A DNA stretch of 64,000 nt, taken from assembly GCA_022414725.1 (NCBI GenBank), contig CM039464.1, forward strand, positions 19,859,144-19,923,143. The letters run 5' to 3'. Positions within the stretch are counted from its first letter, which is position 1. Every line of letters begins with the position of its first letter. The DNA is from Microglena sp. YARC. Its lineage: Eukaryota; Chlorophyta; Chlorophyceae; Chlamydomonadales; Chlamydomonadaceae. Positions 52,575-62,841 of this stretch are shown one piece after another. The position numbers and the translations under genes are program-made. The notes under the pieces were generated by a model, which saw only the letters and a program-made list of their open reading frames with translations, did not search any database and had not been told where the DNA came from.

Positions 52575-55500
52575 ATGCCTGCTTCGGCTATCTCAACGGC
52601 GATAGCCTCGATGGCTTTCACCATCATCACTGCAGGGTTCGATGGTGGCTCAGCGCCAGGGGTTTTCATCTCCCCTGTTTCAATCTACTCAGCTCTAGCA
52701 CTAGCTCTAAACGCAGCAGGTGAGTCTCTCAAGGAGAAATTGGGACGTGGGGAAAGATTAAAATACTGAACAATTATGTGAGTGTAGCTGAACCCTAAGT
52801 CAGCTAGAGGTTCTGCCTCAGTCACTTGGCTTTAGCACTATCACTGAATGCTGCATCATAGATCACACTTTCCAGGATTTTCTCACTTTCAAGGATGTTC
52901 AACCGTCTTCCCAATCACCTTGCAGGGCCTGACTCTGTATACCACTATCAGAGAGGGTGTGGACACAGAACCATTTCCCCAAGATTTGCTTCCCCCCTCT
53001 CTCCCAGACTCCCGTTTTCAAGCATTTTCAAGCATTGAAGGCAACTTTCTTTCTAATCACCTCACAGGACCGGACTCCACATGTCACTCTCAACTGAGGG
53101 CGCTACTGTCAGGATCCCAGCCGCCCAACCTGCTCCCTGAAACACAGCTCAATGAGGGTCTCTCCAAGATGAGTGAAATGATGCGCACTGTGGCTGGTCA
53201 GGGTGTAGGTGCACAGGAGTGCAGTGGGGAGGACGAGGCCGTTGCTATCATCGCCAACTCTGTGTGGACCATGAAAGGTAGTATGACTTTGAAGCCAGAG
53301 TACGCTGGCCTGATGGCTTCACTATTTCAGGTAAGGCCTGGTAAGAGAAAGGTGAAAGGAGCCCAATATCAGAGTTTGTTTTCAGTTCAGAAAGTGGTTT
53401 ACCTGGTAGCTTCAATGGTTCAGGCATACTCCAGGGACAGCATCCTGGTAGCTTAAGTAGCAAATTGTGTCGATTTGGGTTCTGGGTAGCAATTTGGGTC
53501 TGAGTGCTGGATCGCGATTCGGGTCTCAGGTAGCGGACATCTCGGTCAAAACAGGGTCCGAGGTAGCGCTCGGGATAGGTAGCGGGAAGAACAAAAACTG
53601 CCTAATATGGAGACTTGGAATTGCAGTTTGGAATGAACTTGGGCAGGAGGGTGAGATGGGGTGGAGGATTGGTCCATTGTATTTATTTTGGGCTACACGC
53701 AGCAGCTTTAGGTAAGTGGTCAGACGCTATAAGCTTATTCAGGATGCTGAACCCAAGCATACCCAGATATGAGTGCTACAGCCGTTTAGTGGTGGGGATC
53801 TGACAGCACACTCACGCAAGTGCTTCATTGACGGCTGCTCACCGTCTGTGGGCGGAGGAGACTCAGGGAATGCTCTAAAACGGCTTATTATTTTTTATTC
53901 ATGGAAATGGAAAGGGAGCAGGCTCGTTTTAGGGTGGGTGGTGGGTGGGTGCCGGTGCGCAAGTGGGTGGGGTGCTTGGGTTGTGGGTGGGTGGTGGTGG
54001 GGTGGTTAGGTGTGGGGGTGGGTGGGAGTTTTTATTCACTTGCAATTACAATTAAACATACCCCCGGAATCAAAGAACTTAGGGAATGCCTGGTAAAGGG
54101 AACTGGCAAGCGGAAAGGAGCCCAACATGGCAATTTAGCTTGCGGTTTGGAATGAAATTGGGCAAGAGGGGGAGATTGGGTGGAGGATTGGGTCGTTGCT
54201 TTTATTCAGGAGAACATGCAGCAGCTTCTGGACTGCTCCCTGAGCCAGCCACTGGGCTGTCAACCTCATCCTCATCCCCATCCCTATCCTCTTCAACACC
54301 AGCATGTCATTCCTCACACAACCCCACACCCTCACCCTCACCCCCACCCTCACCCCTACCCCCACCCTCACGTACACACACACATAAATGAGTATGCTGA
54401 TTGCCCCTTTTCCCTGTCACATGACCAGGCCACTGCTGCTGAGGCGACATCTAGCGCTGATATCAATTCCTGGGTGGAGAATGTGTCTCAGGTAAGAGCT
54501 CAATTTCAAAGATCTAAGAGATGCAAGTGTTACACACATGAATAAATAAATGTTACGCCTTATAACGAGGCGTGAGGTTGAGGGAGCCAGCCCGTTCGCT
54601 TGTGCCGGGGCCAACCACCAATGTTTAGCACACATAAAATTGGGAGCTGATGCTCAGGCAACATCCAGAATTGAGATCAACTTCTGGGTAGCAAGTGTGG
54701 GTAGGGGATTGGAATCTGTGGGTTTCGTGTAATGCCATATTTGTAGGGAACGACAAGATGATATCATATGATGCTGGCTGCCTGATAAGGCTAAAGTGAC
54801 CATTTATATACAATATCCTATGGGGGGGAGGGGGGTTCAGCCCTCAGGTTTTTTGCCATCTTTTTACGCAGAGCTAAAAATGACATTCTGAGACCACCAT
54901 TGAGTTTCTTTTGGCAAGGGCAGTTCATCTGCACCATTTAAGACCCAGGGGGGGGGGGGGTGGGTGGGTATGAGTGGGTGAATGGGTGGATTATGTGGGT
55001 GGGTATGGGTGGTAAGGATGGGTATCTATGGGTGGGTATGGGGGGGGGGGGGGGGGGGGGGGTGAAATGGGTGGGTCAATGAGTGAGTATGGGTGGTATG
55101 GATGGGTGGTATAGGGGGGTGAATGGGTGGGTGATATGGGTGGGTGAATGGGTGGGTGAAAGGGTGCATATTTTGACTGTCACACGATCCCTGTTTGGGA
55201 ATTCTGAGGACGCCAATGTGTGCGCCATAGTATAAATACCCAGAACCCAGATATAATTTGAAGTCATGTCTCTTATTTATATTTAAGGGGGGAAGAGGGG
55301 GAGCCGGGGAGGTAAGCCCTCCTCAGGTTTTTAGGCGGGGGGTAAAGTTTCCTTTTTTATGTACTCCTGGCATGTGGAAGGAAAAATAAAAAGTAACTTT
55401 TGGTGCTAAGTAACTTTTGTTATCAAGTATGAAGTATATTTCGTAATTTATTATTAACTAGCTTCTGTTATAAATGATTAAGTATGAAGCAACTTTTGTT

Positions 55501-56462
55501 GTAACTTCAAAACTCGCCCGGGGCACCGCAAAAGTAAATATGCATTGTTAGTCCTATCACAGCAAAGATCACGTTTCAATGAATGGCCGACCATTCATCT
55601 CAACGACGCAGGTGCAGGTTTCGATTCACTACGGGTGCGCCTGAGCGCTCGCGGTCGCTGTCAAACGCCATGGTAGCTACATCCAGGTCAGGTAGCCGCC
55701 CGTTCTCTACCTCTGGACGACTGGCTCCCTTAATCCCACGCCCCACCAGGCTTTCAAGTTACTTTTTCAAAGCGAAGCAAGGCGAATCAAAGGCATCGAA
55801 AGCCTACGATAAAAAATAATCAATCATGGATTATTATTATTATTCACGAATTAAAGGCAACAAAATCCTATGAATAAATAATAACCAACTCTGGATGATT
55901 AGTATTCATAAATCAAAGGCAAAAAAAATTGTCCATAATAATTCATAAGAAAGCCTCCATCCATACAAAAGCCTCCTCTCCATCCATTCTTCTGCCCCAA
56001 TATATGTATCAGGTTTGACAGTTATGATGACAACTTGAAGGAAAAGGAAAAGCGAAACCAGGGTCTGCGTAAACCTCTTTGACCCTCTTCGTTGCGCACG
56101 AAAAGATTCGAAGAGGGTCGTAGAGGTTTACGCAGACCCTGATTTCGGTTTTCCTTTTTTCTTCAAGTTGTCTTCATAACTGTCAAACCTGATAAAGGAT
56201 CACCGTCACATATTTTAAACTCTGCAACACACAGGGTAAAATTAAACAGCTGTTGGACGACAACGCAGCCTTCGAGTGTGTGCTGGCCAACGCACTATAC
56301 TTTAAAGGCCTCTGGAAGCAGGCATTCGATCCAAGGTATGACAAGAATTCATCTCTTCTAACCTGCCTACCTGCCTGCCCACCTACCTGCCTGCCCAAGC
56401 TGCCTGCCCACCTACCTACCTGCCTGCCCACCTACCTGCCTGCCCACCTGCCTGCCCACCTA

Positions 56463-56494
<32 letters not shown>

Positions 56495-56543
56495 CCCCAA
56501 CTACATAAGTGCCTGCCTGCCTGCCTGCCTACCTAACGACCTA

Positions 56544-56582
<39 letters not shown>

Positions 56583-59500
56583 ACCTTACTACCTAACTGC
56601 CTGCCTTCCCACCTAACTGCCTACCTAACTACATAACTGCCTGCCTGCTTGCCTACCTACCTACCTACCTACCTACCTACATCCATCCATCCATGCATCC
56701 ATCCATCTACCACCCACCATCCATCCATCCATCCACCAAGTACTCAATTTTATCTGCCACACTCGTTATCAACCCCAAATGACACATAATATCCATTCTC
56801 CCTCCCTTTTATTGCAGCCTAACCCGAAGCAAGCCTTTTACAACTATAGGAGGGGAAGAGAAGATGCTGCCGATGATGATGGGGAAGTATGAGAAAGACA
56901 ACAGAGCACAGGTGGGTAGATCCGCGTATGTGTTGTCAACATGACAAAACTTACCCTGCAAAATACATTTATAAAACGACAGATCAAAGCAATACACACA
57001 CACAAAACATACACTGGCTTCGTCCAAGTTACCTTCCCCGAGACTGTAACTTTCATACATACATACATGCGTACATACATACATACATACATACATACAT
57101 ACATACATACATACAGACAGACATACAGACATACATACATAAATACATACATACATACATACATACATACCTCCCCCGGCGCCTATAAGGCGGTGTACCT
57201 TCCTTATCGTGTCATAAGCACACACATCAAAACAATACATTGACGCCAGCCAAGTTATATACATACATACATACATACATATTGATGATACATGCGTGAT
57301 GCTCCACAGGTGGTCACCTCCCCCGGCGCCTATAAGGCGGTGTACCTTCCGTATCGTGGTGAGAAGTACCGAGCTCTTGTGGCACTGCCGGATGAGGTTG
57401 GCGTTGAAGGCATGAAGAAGGCTTTGAAGGCGCTCACGGATCCGAACACCGTTACGGTGTGTTTTGTTTTAAATTCATTTGTGCTTGATTTGTTTTGCTT
57501 GCGGCGATGGTATTGAAGGTGTTATTGGATCCTAACGCTGTTATGGTACATTTGTTTTTTTGCTTGAGCCTGCTTGGGGTTGACCTTATGCTCGTGTTGA
57601 TCCCAGCCCACCGCCCTGGGTGCGCCACCCCCTATTTAAATGGCCACACCCTATTTAAAGGGCCACACCCTATTTAAAGGGCCACCCCCTGGGGCCCGCC
57701 CTGGGTGCGCCACCCCCTATTTAAAGGGCCACACCCTTTTTGAAAGTGGGCTAATAGGACAATTACTTATCTGGGGCCCTCCTTTTAAGAGTTCCACAGT
57801 GTGGTGACTACTGCTAGTTCCGGCTTACGCAGTGGTGTCCTTAACGTCATATCCTGAGAGTGGCACATAACTCGGATGTAACAATTTCAATTTGAATTTC
57901 AATTTCAATTCCATAGTTGACACATGTTGAAAGTATTGAAGGCAGTCACGGATCCTAGTACTTTTCCGACGTGTTTTGTTTTGTATGGTATTTAGGGGTG
58001 TATGTATGTATGTCTGTATGTTACAGTCCTGGGGTAGGCCTAATAGGCAAAAGGGACTTGCCCAACCGTGACAGGAAGGGCTAAAAAGAAAAAGCGAAAT
58101 GAACCCCAAGCAATCGTTTTACTGACGGGGGCCCTGAGTTTGTGCTACAGTGATAATTTAATTCTACAATTGTAATTAAATTGTCTTCCCATGTGGGATG
58201 ATAATTTAATTGTGCGAGCATTATTGCATGTAATAAAATGTAGCGGTGGTTGGAAACAACTAACATGAACCATACACAACATACACAGAGACACAGAGAG
58301 ACACCCAGAAATCAACATACCATTGACCCCCTCTATTGCACGCCCACCTTGCTCTGTTGCTCATCAGGAACCACAAACACAGGCACACACACAACACACA
58401 CTGAGACACAGAGAGACACACAGATATCAACATACCATTGACCCCCTCTATTGCACGCCCACCTTGCTCTGTTGCTCATCAGGAACCACACACACAGGCA
58501 CACACACAACACACATCGAGACACAGAGAGACACACAGATATCAACATACCATTGACCCCCTCTATTGCTCGCCCACCTTGCTCTGTTGCTCATCAGGAA
58601 CCACACACACAGGCACACACACAACACACACCGAGACACAGAGAGACACACAGATATCAACATACCATTGACACCCTCTATTGCACGCCCACCTTGCTCT
58701 GTTGCTCATCAGGAACCACACACACAGGCACACACACAACACACATCGAGACACAGAGAGACACACAGATATCAACATACCATTGACCCCCTCTATTGCT
58801 CGCCCACCTTGCTCTGTTGCTCATCAGGAACCACACACACAGGCACACACACAACACACACCGAGACACAGAGAGACACACAGATATCAACATACCATTG
58901 ACACCCTCTATTGCACGCCCACCTTGCTCTGTTGCTCATCAGGAACCACACACACAGGCACACACACAACACACATCGAGACACAGAGAGACACACAGAT
59001 ATCAACATACCATTGACCCCCTCTATTGCCCGCCCACCTTGCTCTGTTTCTCATCAGGAACCACACACACAGGCACACACACAACACACACCGAGACACA
59101 GAGAGACACACAGATATCAACGTACCATTGACCCCCTCTATTGCACGCCCACCTTGCTCTGTTGCTCATCAGGAACCACACACACAGGCACACACACAAC
59201 ACACACCGAGACACAGAGAGACACACAGATATCAACATACCATTGACACCCTCTATTGCACGCCCACCTTGCTCTGTTGCTCATCAGGAACCACACACAC
59301 AGTCACACACACAACACACACCGAAACACAGAGAGACACACGGATATCAACATACCTTTGACCCCCTCTATTGCACGCCCACCTTGCTCTGTTGCTCATC
59401 AGGAACCACACACACACAGGCACACACACAACACATACAAAGATACTAACAACCACACACAAACACAGGCACAGGCAAACGCAAACATACAAACAACCAC

Positions 59501-62500
59501 ACACACACAGGCACAGACACCGACACACACGAACATACAAACATACAATCAAATAGACGATTGACCCTGTCTCTTGCACGCCTCCCCACTCTATGGTTCA
59601 TCAGGAATCCAGACACACACACAACGCACAGACATGAACACAGACAGACACACACACGCACACGCACAGACATGAGCACAGATAGACACACACACGCACA
59701 CGCACAGACATGAACACGGACAGATACACACACGCACACGCACAGACATGAACACAGACAGACACACACACGCACAGACATGAACACAGACAGACACACA
59801 CACGCACAGACATGAACACAGACAGACACACACACGCACACGCACAGACATGAACACAGACAGACAAACACACGCACAGACATGAACACAGACAGACACA
59901 CACACGCACACGCACAGACATGAACACAGACAGACACACACACGCACAGACATGAACACAGACAGACACACACACGCACAGACATGAACACAGACAGACA
60001 CACACACGCACAGACATGAACACAGACAGACACACACACGCACAGACATGAACACAGGCAGACACACACACGCACAGACATGAACACAGACGGACAGACA
60101 CACACACACACGTACATGACCACACACGATTCACCCCGTCTCTTGCACTCCACCACACTCTGTGGCTCATCAGGAAGTGATGACCCCTCCCAAGACCATC
60201 GTGCACCTCCCACGCTTCAAAGTGGAGTTTGCAATTGAACTGAGCCCCATCCTGCGCTCTATGGGAGTAGAGGTGTGTATGTTGTTACAGTTCTGGGGTG
60301 TGAGTGAGAGATGTGTGGTGGTGGTGGTGGGGGGGGGGGGGGGGAAATCAGCTATAAATGTTTGTGTGTGTTTGCGCGGGGGGGGGGGGGGAGGGGGGGG
60401 GGGGGGGGGGGCTACAGAATGGTGTGTGTGTGAATATTGTATGTATATATGTATGTATGTTGTTACAGTCCAGGGGTAGGCCAAATAGGCTAAAGGGACT
60501 TGCCCAACCGTGTAGGCAGGGCTTATAAAGAAAAAACACTGATGAACTGAACCCAAAAAAACAATCGTTTTACAGACGGGGACCCTGAATTCGTGCTACA
60601 GTGATCATTTAATTCTACAATATAATTAAATCATTATCTCATCTGGGATGATAATTTACCTGTGCGATTCTTATCGAGGTACGAAAATAGTACAGCGACG
60701 ATGTGTATGCTGTAGGTGTAGGTGCCTGCATGTGTGTGTATATGTTTGTAAGTGTGTGGCTGTGTCTGTAGGTGTATGCCTATGGCTGTAGTAGTAGTTG
60801 TATGGCTGTAGGTGTAGGTGCATGTGTGTGTATGTGTCAGGCTGTAGATGTAGGTGCATGCATGTGTGTTTATGTGTATGGCTGTAGGTGTAGGTGCATG
60901 CATGTGTGTGTATGTGTCTGGCTGTAGGTGTAGGTGCATGCATGTGTGTGCATGTGTCTGGCTGTAGGTGTAGGTGCATGCATGTGTGTGTATGTGTCTG
61001 GCTGTAGGTGTAGGTGCATGCATGTGTGTGTATGTGTCTGGCTGTAGGTGTAGGTGCATGCATGTGTGTGTATGTGTCTGGCTGTGGGTGTAGGTGCATG
61101 CATGTGTGTGTATGTGTCTGGCTGTGGGTGTAGGTGCATGCATGTGTGTGTATGTGTCTGGCTGTAGGTGTAGGTGCATGCATGTGTGTGTATGTGTCTG
61201 GCTGTAGGTGTAGGTGCATGCATGTGTGTGTATGTGTCTGGCTGTAGGTGTAGGTGCATGTGTAGGTGCCTGCATTGTGTTGTGTGTTGTGAAAGCAGCT
61301 GATTCACAGTCCTCAGGGTGCCAAATGTTTGTTCTCCCACCTCAAAGTTGGGAGGTGGTGTTGGTGATGGGGGAGGTGGTGGGGGTGATGTTGGGACTTG
61401 GGAGGTGTGTGGTGATGGGGGAGGGGGAGTTGGGAGGTGTTGGTGATGTTGGGAGGTGGTGTGGTGATGTTGGGAGTGGTGGGTGATGTTGGAGGTGGTG
61501 TGGTGATGGGGGATAGGTGTGTGGTGATGTTGGGAGGTGGTGGATGTGTGTGTTGGGGTGGTGTGGTGGTGTGTGTGGTGTGGGTGTTTGGGGGGGGGGG
61601 TGTTGGGGGGGGGGGGGCAGCCTGACCGTGGAAATGGAAACATGATACTGTATCCAAGAGTTTCAGCTCCATGTGATCTGGAAACTATCAGGTCCGCCTT
61701 GCTAGGCTGAGGAGCATTAATTAATAAATAGTACGTCTTGTTACGAGGCGTGAGGTTGAGGGGGCCAGCCCGTTTGATTTCACTGGGGGCAACCACCAAC
61801 CACTGAGGAGCATTAAAGTTGGAATGGAAAATTCAAATTGGAAATGGAAACATGATATCCAAGAGTTTCAAATCCACATGATCTGGAGACTGTCAGGTCC
61901 GTAAATAAATAAATAAATAGTACGCCTTATTACGAGGCGTGAGGTTGAGGGGGGCTGTCCGTTTGCTTTCACTGGGGCCAAGCGCCAATTATCAGGGCAG
62001 TCTTGCTAGGCCGAGGAGAATTACCATGGGTCATTATTTACAACCGTGTACAATGCCCAACACCATGATGCAATGCTGGTACCCTTACTCCATGCCTTAG
62101 ACCTTTTCTACAGTACCTTCAAGTGCTACACAGGGTACTTCAAATAGCCAAATTGGCCAGCGCTTTAGCACACTTGAAAACAAAAAAATGCGCTTTGTAC
62201 TGCAAAAAGCGCAAAAATTGCTTGCTGCGTCCACAGGGAGTTGCCAAAAAATGCGCTTAAAGCGCAGAGGGGGTCAAAAAGTCAGCGCTCAAAAGCGCAA
62301 AAGCGCGCGCTTTGAATGACCCTGGTGCTACACTATCCTAACCACATACCTTACCTTGTATAATGCCTTATAACCTTGCACCCTTACCTTGCACACCCTT
62401 ACACCATTCCTTATGTCCTTTTACTTCCTTAAACTGTTTCGTCCTGCCCATATACCCCACCTTATAACCTTGCACCCTTACCTTGCACACCCTTACACCA

Positions 62501-62841
62501 GGCCTTATTTTATTTTACTTCCTTATACCCTCATGCCCTACCTTATACAATGCCTCATATCCTAATCCCTGCAGGATATGTTTATGCGTGGAAAAGCCGA
62601 TTTTTCTCAACTGACTGACCAACCGGAGAGCCTGTATGTTTCCTCAGTCGTCCACAAATGTGTAGTGGAGGTCGATGAGGAGGGTACCGTCGCTGCTGCT
62701 GCCACAGCCGTCATAATGGTTAGGTCCATGGCAATGGACCCCACGGAACTGGTTTTCAATCGCCCGTTTGTTTTCATCATTGAGCACATCGACTCCCATG
62801 CGCCCTTGTTCATCGGCACAGTGATGGACCCATCAGGGTAG
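52575..62841 (+). CDS. Serpin B (serine-protease inhibitor family), 8 exons
   Basis: Exons: 52575-52719, 53068-53330, 54429-54491, 56235-56335, 56818-56911, 57310-57456, 60174-60272 and 62575-62841 (TAG). Phases 1,0,0,2,0,0,0 join; about 392 residues. Signatures: VFISPVSIYSALALALNAAG, IIANSVWTMKGSMTLKPEYA, VLANALYFKGLWKQAF, AVYLPYRGEKYRALVALPDE, IVHLPRFKVEFAIELSPILR, HKCVVEVDEEGTV and RPFVFIIEHIDSHAPLFIGT. The hinge EEGTVAAAATA suits an inhibitor; the loop continues VIMVRSMAMDP with Arg-Ser at about P2-P1, as in serpin A. The ATG chosen is the first in frame (MPASAISTAIASMAF). The same frame stays open 87 codons upstream and an acceptor-like CAG lies at 52507, so a longer N-terminus is possible. 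Four intron positions differ from serpin A. Confidence 0.92.
52868..52948 (+). repeat. Echo of the serpin B exon 2 acceptor edge
   Basis: CAATCACCTTGCAGGGCCTG then ACTCTGTATACCACTATC repeats CTAATCACCTCACAG|GACCG, then GACTCCACATGTCACTCTC at 53053-53085, with similar TTTTCAAG-rich flank. AG is retained. Confidence 0.75.
53596..54245 (+). repeat. ~110-bp direct repeat in serpin B intron 2
   Basis: 53598-53712 and 54123-54236 share TTTGGAATGAACTTGGGCAG, GTGGAGGATTGG and an R2-like GCAGCAGCTT end. Between them is a GGGTGGGTGGTG tract (53935-54030). CCTGGTAAGAGAAAGG with GGAGCCCAA just after the exon 2 donor recurs at 54089-54125. Confidence 0.65.
54541..54830 (+). repeat. R7 element and an R3 end in serpin B intron 3
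   Basis: R7 is at 54541-54628 (TTACGCCTTATAACGAGGCG, then GTGAGGTTGAGGGAGCCAGC). R3 starts at 54746 with GTAGGGAACGACAAGATGAT and includes GGCTGCCTGATAAGGCTAAAG. A GGGTGGGTATGGGTGG tract follows at 54950-55165. Confidence 0.6.
55585..55752 (+). mobile_element. tRNA-derived SINE (R4), serpin B intron 3
   Basis: It has ACGACGCAGGTGCAGG, TTTCGATTCACTACGGGTGC (weak B box), GCCTGAGCGCTCGCGG, TCAGGTAGCCGCCCG and the tail GGCTCCCTTAATCCCACGCC. It is the plus-strand counterpart of 2100-2300. Confidence 0.7.
56007..56194. other. Long near-perfect hairpin in serpin B intron 3
   Basis: The left arm 56007-56091 and right arm 56109-56194 are reverse complements with few mismatches (TATCAGGTTTGACAGTTATG…GACCCTCTTCG against CGAAGAGGGTC…CATAACTGTCAAACCTGATA). 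The loop is 17 nt. Arms are ~85 bp. The hairpin ends 40 bp before exon 4. It may be a foldback MITE or a small-RNA precursor. No other copy was found in the window. Confidence 0.8.
56355..56740. repeat. (CCTG/CCTA)n tetranucleotide array in serpin B intron 4
   Basis: About 370 bp of CTGCCTGCCTACCTACCTGC-type units grading into ATCCATCC. It occupies most of the intron. Confidence 0.9.
57055..57290 (+). repeat. (CATA)n and a decoy exon 6 acceptor edge, serpin B intron 5
   Basis: (CATA)n runs 57055-57170 and 57253-57284 flank a decoy (57169-57212) that matches the exon 6 start: ACCTCCCCCGGCGCCTATAA, then GGCGGTGTACCTTCC, about 44 bp. It lacks the true CACAG|GTGGTC junction. Confidence 0.85.
57495..57975 (+). 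repeat. Echoes of the serpin B exon 6 donor edge
   Basis: 57505-57560 (GGTATTGAAGGTGTTATTGG, ATCCTAACGCTGTTATG|GTACATTTG) and 57927-57985 (AAAGTATTGAAGGCAGTCAC, GGATCCTAGTACTTTTCCGACGTG) repeat GCTTTGAAGGCGCTCACGG, ATCCGAACACCGTTACG|GTGTG at 57421-57460. Between them lie CACACCCTATTTAAAGGGC units (57630-57740) and an R6 element (57803-57912). Confidence 0.75.
58018..58165 (+). repeat. R5 element, serpin B intron 6
   Basis: Full-length copy: TTACAGTCCTGGGGTAGGCC, AGGGACTTGCCCAACCGTG, CAATCGTTTTACTGACGG, TGAGTTTGTGCTACAGTG. A second full copy is at 60463-60625 in intron 7. Confidence 0.7.
58262..59430 (+). repeat. 115-bp tandem array carrying the serpin B exon 7 acceptor
   Basis: About ten units at a strict 115-bp period (CCCCCTCTATTGCACGCCC at 58329, 58444, 58559, 58674 and onward). 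Each contains CTTGCTCTGTTGCTCATCAG followed by GAACCACACAC. The real exon 7 junction at 60173/60174 has CTCTGTGGCTCATCAG|GAAGTG and is preceded by a matching CCCCGTCTCTTGCACTCC. A further diverged copy is at 59562-59620. Each unit keeps the acceptor AG and the first 3 exon bases. Confidence 0.92.
59620..60115. repeat. ~31-37-bp ACGCACAGACATGAACACAG array
   Basis: About 14 units of CACACACGCACAGACATG plus AACACAGACAGACA in serpin B intron 6. Both strands remain open in long frames because of the periodicity. Confidence 0.88.
60320..60412. repeat. Long poly-G tracts in serpin B intron 7
   Basis: G-runs of 12-20 bases at 60329-60343, 60378-60390 and 60392-60410. On the sense strand they could form G-quadruplexes. 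Run lengths are probably unreliable. Confidence 0.8.
60700..61275. repeat. 60-bp tandem array in serpin B intron 7
   Basis: Unit GCTGTAGGTGTAGGTGCATG, CATGTGTGTGTATGTGTCTG, eight or nine copies, with exact multiples of 60 bp between 60900 and 61260. A TTGGGAGGTGGTG-rich tract follows (61345-61560). Confidence 0.9.
61718..61990 (+). repeat. Two R7 elements within a direct repeat, serpin B intron 7
   Basis: R7 copies at 61718-61802 and 61904-61990 each follow a flank containing GGAAATGGAAACATGATA, TCCAAGAGTTTCA and ATGATCTGGA (61628-61690 and 61840-61895). A ~190-bp segment including R7 was therefore duplicated. Confidence 0.7.
62150..62335 (-). repeat. R9 GCGC-rich element, inverted copy
   Basis: AAATTGGCCAGCGCTTTAGC, AAAAATGCGC, GTCCACAGGGAGTTGCC and AAAGCGCAGAGGGGGTC are the reverse complement of the tail at 2440-2575. 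It is in serpin B intron 7. Confidence 0.6.

Noticed and set aside
58262..59430. Possible CRISPR array (115-bp periodic repeat)
   Set aside because: There are no short conserved repeats separated by unique spacers; the whole 115-bp unit is conserved. The DNA is eukaryotic, and the unit contains a splice acceptor.
59446..60213. 255-codon Cys/Val-rich minus-strand frame
   Set aside because: Translation of the ACGCACAGACATGAACACAG array opposite to serpin B. No family features.
60634..61799. Long Thr/His/Tyr and poly-Pro minus-strand frames
   Set aside because: They come from the 60-bp array and the GGGAGGTGGTG tract in serpin B intron 7.
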